A stretch of DNA of 64,000 nt, from positions 314,031 through 378,030 of the forward strand of contig MNCI01030902.1 of the NCBI GenBank assembly GCA_015680685.1, given 5' to 3'. Every line of letters starts with the position of its first letter. The first letter of the stretch is position 1. This DNA is from Gnetum montanum (Eukaryota; Streptophyta; Gnetopsida; Gnetales; Gnetaceae). Both the position numbers and the translations under genes were made by a program. Of the stretch, positions 33,751-45,804 are shown piece by piece. Under the pieces are notes generated by a model. It saw nothing but the letters and a program-made list of their open reading frames with translations, did not search any database and was not told the DNA's origin.

Positions 33751-34955
33751 AGGCAGTACGTAATCATAGGAGACAGTACTCTCTGTAGATGCTCTTTTGA
33801 TGGTGTGCTGCTTACCTACGTTAATAAAGACCAAGCACAGCATATCGTTGGTGAGGTTCATGACGGATTATGCGGAGGACACGTAGCACCATGGGCTATG
33901 GTTTCAAAAATTCATCGTTTAGGGTACTACTAGCCACGCATGGAAAAAGCTTGCCTAACAAAGGTTAAAACTTGTGACACGTGTCAGTGTCACACAAATC
34001 TTATACACGTGTCGCCTACAGAGTTACATAGAACTCAGATAACATGGCCCTTTCAACGATGGAGACTAGACATTATAGGTCCATTCACGCCGAAATCTTC
34101 CGTAGGTCATAGCTTCATAATTACCGCAACTGAGTACTTTATAAAGTGGGTAGAAGCTATTCCTTTAAGGAAGATCACATCTCAACAGATTTTCCATTTC
34201 ATCTTAGACAACATTGTAACCAGATTTGGTCTCCCGATGACTATCGTGACCGACAATGGACCACAGTTTAGTAGTACGGAAACCAAATCCTTCTGTGATA
34301 ACCTTGGCATTAAACAATCTTTTTCCTCACCCTACTACCTACAAGCGAATGGTCAAGTTGAAGTAACAAACAAAGTCATCATCAATTTGCTCAAGAAAAT
34401 GCTCGACAACAACAAGAGATGGTGGCACGAAAAAATCCTCTATGTGCTATGGGCATATCGTACTACATGTAGGACGGCTACAGACAATACACCCTATAGT
34501 CTAGTCTACGGATCTGAAGCAGTGTTGCCCCTCGAGTTGCAAATTCNATACACCCTATAGTCTAGTCTACGGATTTGAAGCAGTGTTGCCCCTCGAGTTG
34601 CAAATTCCTTCTCTGAGAATGGTCCTCTCCATGATTATAAATGAGGCTCAACACACTGAGTCCTGGATTATGGATTTGGACTCAGTAGAAGAGAAGCGAA
34701 TACAGACGCTTGATACAATTGAAAAGTATCAAGACAAGCAGAGGCAAAAGTATCATCACAATCTTCAGTAGTGTCCGATCAAGAAAGGAGATTTAGTTCT
34801 CAAGGTTGTTCACAAACCAGTAGGCAAATTCTCTACAAATTGGGAGGGCCCTTTCTTGGTGACAGATGCGTACAACAATGGAGCATTCAAGTTAGCGGAT
34901 GTCGACGGCAATGAGTTACCACTGTCAATCATATATATCTGAAGCGGTACTACAT
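33751..34955 (+). pseudogene. Element C integrase, with stops and an assembly duplication
   Basis: This domain would join cDNA to host DNA. The zinc-binding part is visible as HDGLCGGH, then CDTCQCH. The core shows RWRLDIIGPFTPKS, FGLPMTIVTDNGPQF and PYYLQANGQVEVTN, so all three acidic residues of the D,D(35)E triad are kept. Stops are at 33745, near 33931 and at 34769. A single N at 34547 is followed by a 60-bp repeat of the sequence before it, an assembly fault inside the frame. The C-terminal part, KKGDLVLKVVHKPVGKFSTN and WEGPFLVTD, is the usual GPY/F-like region. There is no chromodomain. Confidence 0.9.
34487..34607. other. Assembly artefact: single N between 60-bp duplicates (N at 34547)
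   Basis: 34487-34546 and 34548-34607 are the same 60 bases with one mismatch, separated by one N. Confidence 0.9.
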
Positions 34956-34996
34956 ATAGTTGCATCTCTAGTGTGAATATCAGGTATGGCCACCAC

Positions 34997-35480
34997 CGTC
35001 CGCTACGACGCTAAACTGGCAAGAAATGTCCGCTATGACGTAAAACTGGCACCCCCCTCACGTGTCTGCCACAATGCTAAACTGGTACTAATCGTCCGCC
35101 ACGATACAAAACTGGCAAGTTGTGACCGTCTGCTACGACGTAAAACTAACAATGTTGTATAGGTCCGCCAAGATGAAAGACTAGCATCTTTTGCACGCGT
35201 CCGCCACGATGCTAAATTGGCACCGGGTGTCCGTCATGACATAAAACTGACAAAGGTAAGTAAGCATCTGCTGAGACGTAAAACCAGCACAGACTTGGGT
35301 CATGACATAAAACTGACATCCACAGCACGGTTTGCTGAGACCATAAATCAGCTCCGCCACTGTCCGTTATGACGTAAAACTAGCACTTCTCGGTCCACCC
35401 AGACTTTAAACTGGGACCATGATCTGCTGAGACTTAAAATCAGCAATGACACTTTCCCAGGACTTAAAACTGGAGCTTAC
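34997..35480. repeat. Degenerate tandem repeat in the 3' region of element C, about 15 units of 29-37 bp
   Basis: Units share a core close to GTCCGCTACGACGTAAAACT followed by GGCA and a variable spacer. Such arrays after integrase are common in Tat-lineage elements. Confidence 0.8.
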
Positions 35481-35687
35481 AAACTGCTCTCATGCAACTC
35501 AAGCGAGCGTGATTATCTCTATGCAGCTTCAAGACACATGGGATGGGATGCCGGAACCATTCCAGCGTCACTAGCCCACTGGCATCCTACTAATTCCTCG
35601 GATGTGCTGAAGGGCATACTAGTGACCCCTCGGAGATACCGTCACTGCACCTATTTTAGTGGTGGTGCCTCTGAGAGGTTCATTTAG

Positions 35688-35808
35688 CCGTCTGGAGCCC
35701 CAAAGGCATGCACATCAACTACGGCTTTGGGGATCTCCGCTCATCATNACGTCTGGAGCCCCAAAGGCATGCACATCAACTACGGCTTTGGGGATCTCCG
35801 CTCATCAT
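35688..35808. other. Assembly artefact: single N between ~59-bp duplicates (N at 35748)
   Basis: The bases 35689-35747 recur at 35750-35808. Confidence 0.9.
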
Positions 35809-36230
35809 CACTATCAGGCTCTAGCTTCACAGATTCATCTGGCTGGTTCTTTGCATAACTAGTCAGATGCGCTGAGTCTGATGTTCTTTGGCGGCGATAT
35901 GCTGGGCTGTGCGTTAAGGGTGAAAACTTGGGCCTTGTGCTACAGTTCCTCCTTCATGGCCCGACCAATTTATCTTGCCTCTAATAGCACTTGTTTCAAA
36001 AACCTTGCCTACAATTCGCACAGACAATGGTATCCTCTATTTTTTTCTTTGGTTGCAGGTTACTTGCTTCGAGGATGTCATTCAAAAATGCATTCATCTG
36101 AGTGGTGAAGTACAAACAGCATTTTGAAATAGCTGCTCAGGTTAGCTTGTCCACTTAGAAGTGCATCCCTGTTCCCCTTATAATCCTATCCTCAGCTCTT
36201 ACTATACTTCATCTCTATCATCTGCTTCTT

Positions 36231-36368
36231 GTTTGCAAAATCTACACACGTAGCACTTGTTTTCCACATTCGCATTACAATCAAGTCCATAAACCGACNC
36301 GTTTGCAAAATCTACACACGTAGCACTTGTTTTCCACATTCGCATTACAATCAAGTCCATAAACCGAC
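36231..36368. other. Assembly artefact: single N between 68-bp duplicates (N at 36299)
   Basis: 36231-36298 recurs at 36301-36368. Confidence 0.9.
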
Positions 36369-36393
36369 ATAATGCCATTCACCTAACGGATGC

Positions 36394-36409
36394 AAAAAAA
36401 AAGGGGGGG
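36394..36409 (+). other. A9G7 purine tract, possible secondary polypurine tract
   Basis: An uninterrupted run of nine A and seven G about 360 nt upstream of the 3' LTR. The tract next to the LTR (36752-36760) is shorter. Confidence 0.45.
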
Positions 36410-36751
36410 TCGGCAAAATGGGTGAAACACATCCACCCAAGCCATGCAGACGCAACACAATTCGTCTATGCAACCCCTTCATCTACAAAATGATGGCATA
36501 ACTCCATGCTAACGCACCTGTAGGAGAAAGCCTAATTTCTTATGCATGAAGAAGACGTCCTTACTCATTTGAGTCTTCCCCGAACCTGTTTCCTTCTGTA
36601 CCATCCTATCTCCTACTTCCTCCATCTTTGTTCTTCTATGTTGATAGGGCAACACTTGAGTAGCCATTAATGAATGTTATTAGTGCTTTTGCCTCTCCGG
36701 TGTTTCGTATTCTTTGTCGACGTCTTTCGGGCAAGCCCTCTAACCGTCAAC

Positions 36752-36764
36752 AAAGAGGGGCCAT
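36752..36764 (+). other. Polypurine tract of element C
   Basis: AAAGAGGGGCCAT ends directly at the 3' LTR start (36765). Confidence 0.8.
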
Positions 36765-38302
36765 TGAAACACCGTGAAAATTGTGAGTCGGCCTCAGGCG
36801 AAGATTCGTGATTTAGACAAAAGAACATGATAGAATTCTAGAAAGAAGAACAAGGCGGGGCAAGGCAAAGAGGTGCGCAACATCAAGACTTTGGTTTCCT
36901 TTCGCACATTTCTTATCTTACTATGTTTTTCGTCTTTACGCTATAGTACGCAATGTAGCGTAATGATGCTCAGTGTAACATAGTCAGACATTAGAAGGTG
37001 GTTTACTTCAGCAGATTTGGTGAAGCCTAAGGCCTAAGCAGCATAATATGCAACCTCTCGTGTATTCTGCTAAGTCTTTTGTCCAAGGGTAGATTTACAC
37101 TCCGTTACACAAGGTAGTGTAACGAGCTTTGGAAATGTCAAAAAAGGACCCAAAGGAAGCGCAACAGGTCAAGTTACGCTCGTTATGCAACGCAACGTAT
37201 GTAGCGTAATCCATCACTAAGTTAACCATTGTTTACGCTTTACTACGCTTGACAGCGTGAACCGGCGTAAAGCAGCTTGAGTCTCTTGCTTGTGTGCTTT
37301 ATTACGCTCCCACACGCGATGCAATGCGTGCAAGCGTAATGTAGCCCAAAATCAACTGAGACATGCCCGATCCACATTTGTCATCCATACACATAATACG
37401 CAGATGCACGTATTGTGCGTAGTCACAAATTTCAATACGAAGATATTCAAGTCAACGATCTTCTAAAGGGTTTGAAACACATGTCATCAAAGCTGTGCCT
37501 TCTCCACGTATTGTCAAACCTATAAATATCCCAGTTGGCGAAGAAAAAAGGGACAACACAGGGAAAAGAACAGTGAGATAGAGAGAGAGCAGCATTTTTC
37601 TGGCAATCATTTGGCAGCACTATCTTTCCACAAAGACATGAGACATTTTTGCTTGAGCATTGGCAGCAGGAGCGATTACCTCTTTGGCGAAGACACAACT
37701 TTCTCCATTGATGATCATCGGCAGTTTCGAGCAAAGACTACCTAAGGCAAAAGAGAGATCAAGAGATCATTTGGTGTGGTTTGTGAGTTTCTATTGGTTA
37801 GAAGCAGTTGATCAATAGATGTCAAAACTTGACCTTCCTTGCATCCCATCTCTGGCCTACGAGGTAGATCGGACTCCATTCTGTATTTCTGCTTAGACAG
37901 TTTTCCTTATTATTTTGTGTCTACTTCACACAAGGCAATCGGGGTCTCCCCAGTGTAACATGATATACAAAATATTCAATTATTCAGGTCAAAGCCATAG
38001 ATCTTGAAATCACACGTTTCTCTCGTGTCTGATTCTTTTACCGTGTTAGCGTTATCATCGTTATAATTCATCTGCATCATTTTTCTCTCATTTTGCAATC
38101 TATCGAATCAAATCGTTCCACGCAACATCCATAATCTCCATCGGTTTACTGATTTAGTAAGTCCCTGTCTGATCGACAAGACCGTTCAGGGCACTGCGGA
38201 TTCGTTTTCTTTTCCAGCACAACCCTCGCACGGATCCGTGGTTAAGACTGTATACATGGATTTTGTTTGGTATTCCAGCTGCCAACATTTTCCGTCATTA
38301 CA
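36765..38302 (+). mobile_element. 3' LTR of element C
   Basis: Same ends and layout as the 5' LTR. Hairpin modules lie at 37175-37340, with arms TTACGCT/AGCGTAA, TTTACGCT/GGCGTAAA and ATTACGCT/AGCGTAAT. The TATA box is at 37521-37529. It is followed by CAACC. Confidence 0.95.
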
Positions 38303-38307
38303 CAACC
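38303..38307. other. Target-site duplication of element C, right copy (CAACC)
   Basis: Matches 20829-20833. Confidence 0.95.
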
Positions 38308-38423
38308 CATAATCTTAAAGCCACATGTTTATTTTCAAATTTTCAACCATACATTCTTTTACAAGTTGTCTTTTTCTAGTATCTACTCTTGTTGTTCCAT
38401 GAAATGGCCAAAATGTGCCAACA

Positions 38424-38428
38424 CCTAG
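38424..38428. other. Target-site duplication of solo LTR B, right copy (CCTAG)
   Basis: Matches 17662-17666. Confidence 0.9.
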
Positions 38429-40680
38429 TTCTTTGTATCTTTTAGTAATATATTAGCAGTGGTGTGAAAGTGTTATGGATGACATATCTACCTATGATGC
38501 TAATTTTGAGCAAGCATTAGACCATCTTAAGTACACACTAAAACAATATGTGAAGACAAACCTATGGTTTAATTAGAAAAAGAGTGATTTGATGGTCCAA
38601 GAAGGCATTTTCTTGGGGCATATACTAGGAAAAGGAATTAAGGTGGATCTTGAAAATATAAGGATTATCCAAGGAATCATCAACAAACCTCAAATAGTTA
38701 AAGATGTGAGGCCATTCCTTGGTCATACTAGTTCTTATAGGAGTTTCATTGAAAACTTCTTCAAAATTACCAAACTATTAGTTGAGCTTACCAAAAAGGA
38801 TGCAACATTTGAATGGACCAAGAGATGCAAAGAAGAATTATATAACTTGAATCAAAAGCTCATAGAAACACCAATTCTGCATGCTCCATGATTGGTCCAA
38901 ATCCTTTCTCATTAGAACAAATGCATCCAAATATTCATTGGGAGCACTGTTTACATAAATAAATGATAAAAAACTTCCATACTATATGCATTATATAATC
39001 CAAAGCATTATCATTGTATAAATTATTTACACCATTATAGAAAAGTAATGCATAGTAGTGATGTATGCTCTAGAGAAATTTAGGAACTATGTTCGTAGAT
39101 ATCTAAATTTTATGTGTGCTGATCATAGTATAATTCACTTTTTAATGAGCAAGCCAATTCTGAGCCCCCACATTATACAATAATTAGTGAGCTTAGAAGA
39201 GTTTGATCTAACATTGGTGGATAGGAAGAAAATAAATAATGTATTTATAGACCATCTATTTTAGTTAATATGGGATAATAATGTTGATAAAGAGTCATTG
39301 TCTAATCAATTTCCAAATGTACTTCTCTTTGCTAAGGTAACTAATGTTCAAATACCGAAGGTCACAAAATGGTATGAAAAATTCTTCTCATATCTACTCA
39401 CATAGTAGACTCTTATCAGATGGGATCATAAGAGGAAACAATAGTTTCATCACCAAGTCAAATACTAAATATAGATAGAGAGAAATATCTATAAGAATTG
39501 TGATGGTGACTTGGTATGATGGTGTATACCTAATATAGATCAACTAAGAGTTTCAAATATGCTCATGAAGGCTCTTGTAGGAATGACTATTCATGAAGAA
39601 GAAGAACCATAAAGATCTTAATTGCTTGATATTTTTGACCAATTATCTTCAGAGATGCCCACCATTTCACTTGTTTCTATGGAAGATATCAATGAGATGG
39701 AGGAATAACAACTCAGATGAAAGGGTTCCAATAGTTGATCCAACTACTAAATTCTTTCAACATTTGGAAAATTGACTTTATGGAACCTATCACTTCCATG
39801 TCCAATGGGAAGTCTTATATTATTGTTGTCGTTGACTACTATACTAGATGGGCTAAATATTTAGCTATTCCTAACTCTACTTCTTCTACTACAACTTGGT
39901 TTTTTTAGTAATAGGTGATAAATAAGTTTGGTGTACCTAGAGCACTAATTTTTTACAATAGAATCCATTTCATAGGTGCTATCTTTCATAATTTAATGCA
40001 ATTCTTGAGTATGTAACATAAACTTATAATACCCTACCATCCTTAAGCTAAGAGTCAAGAAAAAATAGCTAATAGAAATATTAATAGAATCCTAACATGG
40101 ACCATTAGTGGATATAGAAAAGACTAGAGTACCAAACTCAATAATGATCTCTATGCATATCACTCAATATAAAAAATTCTTATAGGATACTCTCCATACA
40201 TGTTAGTGTATATAAAGTTACCAAAACTTCCACTTCAAAAAAATAAAAAAAAAAAATCCATACACTTATAATCGTATGTGAGCTTGACTTAAACATTAAC
40301 CTAGCACAAAAAGAAAGGCTTATGACACTTGATGTGCTAGAAAAAAATTCCAAAGTAGTCCTTATGATGAATGAAGTACACAAGGCATATAACAAACACC
40401 ATCATAGTATCTAGATATAAAAAGGTTGAATTCAAACTAGGAGACAAAGTTCCATATTGGAATCCCATGCATGTGCTATAATGAACCAAGTTATAAACAT
40501 TATATGAAGGATTGTATATTACACACTCAACGTTTCTTCTAGGACTATGATAATTTACCATCAAACAATCTCCTAGAAGCACATTCTTGACAATATCCAA
40601 TAATTGAAACCTTTTATAGACTTTCAAGTAGCTAGCCACAATAATAAGACCTTAAATAAAGAATAAGCTTGCTCCATTTT
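38429..40680 (+). pseudogene. Element H, right part: end of reverse transcriptase, RNase H, integrase
   Basis: The reading resumes from 17666. VMDDISTY gives the two catalytic Asp codons at 38478-38483. The thumb and connection stay open from 38589 to 38891 (GIFLGHILGKGIKVDLENIR, then FEWTKRCKEEL). RNase H pieces are VMYALEKFRNYVRRYLNF and CADHSIIHFLMSKPI at about 39060-39160. Integrase pieces are KIDFMEPITSMSNGKSYIIV (about 39770-39830) and VINKFGVPRALIF, where the second catalytic Asp region reads FYNRIHF instead of SDNGTHF. YHSI and related C-terminal pieces reach about 40450. Many stops are TAG. The family is the same as D and E. Confidence 0.75.
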
Positions 40681-41636
40681 TTGAATCTTCTCTGCCCAAC
40701 ATAGTCATGGGGGAGATACCCATCTACCATAACATCTTGAAGGGGATGATATGTTTTTCTTTTTTTTATTTTACATCATTCTTTATATTTTTTTAATTTT
40801 CATTATACTTTAATATTATTCTATATAGCTTTTATTATTACTTTCATTTAGTTTTAATTACAATCTCTGATATTATTTCTTTGCTACTAGAAACTTTGGT
40901 AATTGTTGAATGTAATTATCAAAATTGAAGTTTCTTATTCAAGCCAAATTTATCTTTAAATTATGATCTCTGCTAATAAGATTTTATTTTTCTAGTGATA
41001 CTAAGCAAAGAGCTCATGACATCCATCCATTCCATTTTTCTTATAAGAAAAATTGTTTCATGGCAACATGATAGTTCTTTCACATGAAAACTAAAAAGCA
41101 ACATGTAATCTCAATACCTAATGAACTAGGAAAGGACCAAGTTGAAGTGGAAAAGGTGTGGCCTTAAAATAATTTGTAGTGTTCTCTTTTCAAATTTTCT
41201 CTTAATTTATATGGCTCATCATGGAGTGTATCATTACTTCTAATGTCAACCATAAAAGGAAGTATGTCCTTGTAATGTATGGTTCTTAAAAAAATAGGAA
41301 TTAAAACATACTTCTTTGAAGATCTCTTGGGATACAAGCATTGATTATGGGGCTAAAAAGACAATCAATGCATCAAGGCATCCCTCTAAGGCATAAATTT
41401 CTTTCTAAATAATCTCTAACTACTTCCTTCATCTCTTTTCTTCTTTTCCTATAGTAATGATTATTCTTTGTTGTTGTTATCAACTCATGATGATAGAAGA
41501 GAAGGAACATGATAATGCAAGACCACTAAAAATGGTATGGTCTTGGTCTAGACTTAGAATAAAATAGAATCGAGATCACCATAACCAATATTTTACCAAG
41601 GATCTCTTGCATCTATGATGCAGATCCTCCTCTCAT

Positions 41637-41675
<39 letters not shown>

Positions 41676-42150
41676 TCATCATTTTGGAACTCCATTTTCA
41701 CATCTCACTTCCTTGTACTATGGTCAACTATTTGTCTTCAATTTGTAGATTACATAATCCTAAGATAATTTCTTGTGTGAGTATGACATTTATCTTGAAT
41801 CACCATTTATCATCTACGATGCATATGGACTTCTTATAATGGAACTATGGAAGGGCATGTTTAGGTAGAAGCATACATTGGAAGGATCCACTTGCATAAC
41901 TTTTGGTTTCCTTTAGTAAAAGCCCCATATTCATGGACCTTAATTTATTTTTGATAACCTTGATAGTCTACATTATCCAAATTTATGATAATTTTGCTTA
42001 AGAAACATCTCCTATTTTCTCATTTCATGTACTTAGTTTACTCCAATTCTTCAACTTGAACCTCATAAGATGTTGTCTTATTTTCCTAGCCTTTTGGCAT
42101 TCATTTGGCTTTTGTTTCAACCCAAAACTCTTTCAAAATTACTTTATATT
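40681..42150 (+). other. 3' untranslated region of element H
   Basis: No gene is supported. It contains the conserved block tagtcatgggggagatac (about 40702-40719), an AT-rich tract (40745-40900), a CT microsatellite (41638-41671) and the block ggaaggatccacttgcat (about 41880-41897). All but the microsatellite have counterparts after integrase in E and D. Confidence 0.55.
41638..41671. repeat. (CT)17 microsatellite
   Basis: Uninterrupted CT dinucleotide run. Confidence 0.95.
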
Positions 42151-42716
42151 TCAAATTGAAAAATGACTATAAATAGATGCATTGACACATCACTATTAAC
42201 ATAGTCAAATACCTTGACAAAGCCTTATTGACACATCAACATCGACATGACACAAAAATCTATAAATAAGCATGATACTTAGATCATTTTTCACATTTTT
42301 CTTCAAACTCAATTGGTGGTTTTGTAATTTTTCAAAGCCTAGAGCCTTCTAAGGGTCATAGCTTCCTTGATACTTAACCATTTTCACTTGTTCTTTAATC
42401 CTTAAGCTTTTGGAGGTATGCTTTACATCATGGTGGCCTAAAACATTGGGTTTTGATAGAAAATGTTTTTAAAAATTTTGCTAATATTTCATAGATTAAG
42501 TGTTAGTATAATATTAAAATAATTATTTCAAGAGTTAATACCCATAATAAACCTCCATTAAATTAAAATTAAAATAATAATAAAATATTTCCATATGCCT
42601 GTGTTCACTTAAATGAGAACTTAACATCAAACCTAGCCTAATCAAATAGTTAAAGTGTATTCAAACTAAAGAATATTATAATCCAAATAATTGATCTTGG
42701 GTTATGTTTATCATCA
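42151..42716 (+). mobile_element. Probable 3' LTR remnant of element H
   Basis: Two TATA-like sites (ctataaata near 42171 and 42252) flank U3-like words (gacaaagccttattgacac). A stretch near 42320 (tttgtaatttttcaaagcc) recurs in the D remnant at about 6580. The sequence ends TCATCA at 42711-42716, the terminal hexamer of this LTR group, but the body after 42400 does not clearly match the E or G LTR. Boundaries are uncertain. Confidence 0.35.
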
Positions 42717-42744
42717 TAGATAATACCAAAGTGAGGAACACAAG

Positions 42745-45470
42745 TTGGAGAATCATTGCAACCCTAAGAGAAATGACCTCATGGAGGAAGAGGACAATAA
42801 CATTAACCACAACAACAATAACAACCCTAGAAGTAAGTTGTTGAGGTGGCCCATGCTACTAAGTCCTTACATGAGGACTTCTAAGGTGGAATCTATCCAT
42901 CAAATTTCCATAGCTAAAATAGAATAATTGAGGTAGGATGTGGTCCTAAGATCCTAACCTAATCTATAGGTTACACTCATGGAATCGTACCTAGAGAAAG
43001 TCAGAAGGAAAGTTGTTTAAAGTTCAATCCTTTTGGAGTGAAACTTTAGACCTTCCCTAGAGTTAGCACTAGAAGAGGTTAAGAACCACCTACAAGGGTC
43101 TCTGCTATGGTCCATTCTCTTTACCAGTGGAGAATGGTACATGAGAGAGATCTACATATTCTAGAATAACCAACAAGGAGTTGCAACTGTTAAGATTAAA
43201 GATATCATTATATCCTATTTTGTTGAGGTAATAGAAAAGGTTCTCTAATTTCCAACAAGTAGAACAAAGCTAGTAGAAATCTCAATATAAGTAGACCTAA
43301 AGGCTAAGAAATAATGGATCTAGAGATGCTATAAAGTGAACTGTAAGGAGTATAGAATCATAACAAAAGTAATGTGAGCTTGATTCAAAATTGTGGCCTA
43401 TCACCTTAATCCTATGGTAAGGATAAGTAATGTGACTACCTTATATGCTAGGGCATGCATGGCTCTAAGCAAAAAATTATAGGTCAACCTTTCTCAACTC
43501 ATCTTTCTAAAAATTGAAAAAAATTTAAAGGAAAATAAAAAGTAGAGAATGACACTTTCCTTTCCCTATCACATCAAAAAATTTCAAAAGAAGAGGCATA
43601 GCCTACTATGCCAATGATGTGGTTCACAAGGCTTTTATCACATCTTGTCATGCGATGATGAAAGATAAAGGGTCTACTAAGCTCCAAAAAGAGGAATTGC
43701 CACCACCATCATCACCTATAGTACTAGAGATAAAATTTGAGATAATGACAACTACTGAATGCTTAGGGTAACTTAGGAAAGAGTAGTTGTAACAACAAGC
43801 CCTTGGAGATGGTGGTGAGTCCTCTATGTACCAATCATGCATGAGCCATCTCAATGAGATTTCCATGATCATTTGCTTCCTAATGGAAGAAATGATTATA
43901 CTATTCTCCTCATAGTGAAACCAAGCTCATGTTTACTCTAATTCTAATGTTAGATAAGTCACTATGTCCATTCTAGGACATGCTTCCCTAAAATTTCTAG
44001 GAATGAAATAGCCTTCTATGCTATGCTAGAAGAGGGGGAAGAAACAACAATCTTGGTCATCCCCCACCAGGGCTAGGAGATTGTACAAAAAGTATTAGTT
44101 AATAGAGTTGGAGAGGATATAAGTGCTTCTATGGCATATATCCCTCATGTTTCTACCATAATAGATGTCAAAGTTTTGATAGGAGTAGGGAGCATGGGAA
44201 TGAGTGCAACACAACATGAGAAGATGCTAGCGTTATTGGTTAGAGCTAGGAAAGTGATTTCAAAGTTGTTTCATCTCCTAGAAGATATTTTAGCCACCTA
44301 ATCATAATTGCTAGAGAAAAGTGAAAATTGATCATTATCAACATGTAACTCAAGGAGGCCACCATTAGTAATCAATGGTTTGCAATAGATGTTGAAGAAC
44401 TTATAGCCTACTTATTAGATCCATTCATTCTTAGGTTTGAAATCATAAGAGTTGAAGCTTTTCAGAAACTTCAACAAAGATATTAGGAGGTCAAGAATGT
44501 AGAAAAAATGATAATCTTTGATCTATCACTATCAAATGTAATGATGAATTTTTCTAGTGATGACCTATAATAGATCTACAAATAAAATATTATGCTAACT
44601 TAGGATAATTACTACCTACATAATGCAAAATAATGAAATAACTAAATGGTCGAATATATTCATCGATAGTAAGAAAAGCTTGCTAAGATGAACTAGGATA
44701 TGAGGATTTTGGTCATAAAAAAATAGATATCTCTCAATGAAAAAGGTACATGTCCTTTGCTAGAAAACCACCATTGATATTGCTACTTGGAAGAATGAGA
44801 ACCTAAAATATAAGAGAGTGAAGAATCACTACATGTATTAGGTCATAATGATCAAGGAGGTAAATGAGAAAGAAATAAAATTAGCAAAGGAAAAGATGAA
44901 TGAAGCTCTTTAGCAATTCCAACAAAGAGGCAATGTATGACAACTTATCTTCGATGGTCTCAACACCTACAATATAACTAAAATCTACCTGAAGGAGTTA
45001 CAAATTGAAGAGATGATGAAGTACATAGAGTTAGCCAACCTTCATTATGAAAACTTGGCACTACTAATAAGAGGAAGGCCAAGATCGAAATTAGAAAAGT
45101 AGGTAGCTAGGTTCTACCTCCTCTATGAGGTGGAGTTCAAGCTCTATAAAGAGACAAAACAAAAGTTTGAATTAGCCAATGCAAACCTCAAAGTTCTCAA
45201 AAGCAAGTTTATAGATTAGAGATTAGTTAATAAGAACCTAGCTAGGAGAATGAACAACTACCAGGAGCAACAGAACCTTGTTTGTATATTCAACATTGAA
45301 CATAAATAGTTTATAGCTTAATTTGTTAGTATGAAAGAGATATTTTCAACATTGCCCTACCCATGGGATATACCAACACCAAGCCATCTAGGTGAAGTTC
45401 CTAGGACAATCCATGATCCATAGGGTAAGGAGAAGAAAAGGAAGACACTTATAGACACCTAATCTTTTAC
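42745..45470 (+). pseudogene. Element G non-pol ORF, decayed, function unknown
   Basis: Plus-strand reading in shifting frames gives long protein-like stretches broken mainly by TAG. They include LLWSILFTSGEWYMREIYIF and KIKDIIISYFVEVIEKVL (about 43100-43250), then IVAYHLNPMVRISNVTTLYA and RACMALSKKL (about 43400-43480). A Glu/Lys/Leu-rich, coiled-coil-like part follows (about 44960-45300: YIELANLHYENLALLIRGRP, then KFELANANLKVLKSKF). No gag, protease or polymerase motif is visible. The order (globular region, then coiled coil, then charged tail) loosely resembles the antisense gene of element C. It may be a plant transposon-associated protein of the Transposase_32 or plant-mobile-domain sort, but I cannot name it. 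Confidence 0.4.
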
Positions 45471-45790
45471 AAAAATAGTAGCAAGGTAGTTGAAACATCT
45501 AGTAGAGTAAAAATGTTATGAAGGATGCTCTATGGCACAAGGGCCTCCACCTCTGAGAATGGCATAAATATCTCATCCCATTCAACTCCATCTAGTCAAT
45601 GCCTACCAATTTTGTTAACAGTCCAAATTCTTTGTATCTTACATAACTTTTTGTAATCATGCAAATAATATGTAAAAATGACTTTTAGAGTTATTTATTT
45701 GTTATAGTTAGTCTATCAATTTCATACTCCATAAATTTTATAAAAAACTTAGTCCCATCATTGTTATTCACTTGATGATGAGTTTTCAAT

Positions 45791-45804
45791 AAGTCACAAG
45801 GGTA
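45791..45804 (+). other. Polypurine tract of element G
   Basis: AAGTCACAAGGGTA ends at the LTR start. Element E has TTGTCATAAGGGTA in the same place. Confidence 0.6.

Larger units (their letters stand above)
35481..36749 (+). other. 3' untranslated region of element C
   Basis: No gene is supported. It includes two assembly duplications (N at 35748 and 36299), a purine tract A9G7 at 36394-36409 and otherwise unremarkable sequence running to the polypurine tract. Confidence 0.6.
20834..38302 (+). mobile_element. Element C: complete 17.5-kb Tat-lineage Ty3/gypsy retrotransposon
   Basis: Two LTRs (1,529 and 1,538 bp), a primer-binding site, gag-protease, an antisense multi-exon gene, reverse transcriptase, two RNase H domains, integrase, a tandem-repeat 3' region, a polypurine tract and CAACC duplications are all present. 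The second, cellular-type RNase H after the usual one places it in the Tat (Ogre/Retand-like) lineage. The coding regions carry about a dozen stops and at least two frameshifts, so the copy is dead but young next to D, E and H. By eye the LTRs differ by roughly 8% in their first 510 nt and less beyond, almost all transitions. Confidence 0.9.
17667..38423 (-). mobile_element. Solo LTR B, split by element C
   Basis: Removing element C and one copy of its CAACC duplication leaves about 3,283 bp, near the 3,340 bp of LTR A. The ends are TGTTGGCG and TGCCAACA, with flanking CCTAG on both sides. Bases 17667 to about 19115 are a close copy of 3113 to about 4500. Both flanks belong to the reverse transcriptase of element H, and no internal domain is attached, so this is a solo LTR. 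Judged by its match to LTR A next to a primer-binding site, its element strand is minus. Its middle carries two host gene fragments (19408-19593 and 20248-20457). Confidence 0.85.

Noticed and set aside
34487-36368. Biological tandem duplications around the N characters
   Set aside because: Three near-identical lengths, each centred on a single N, fit an assembly join rule, not biology.
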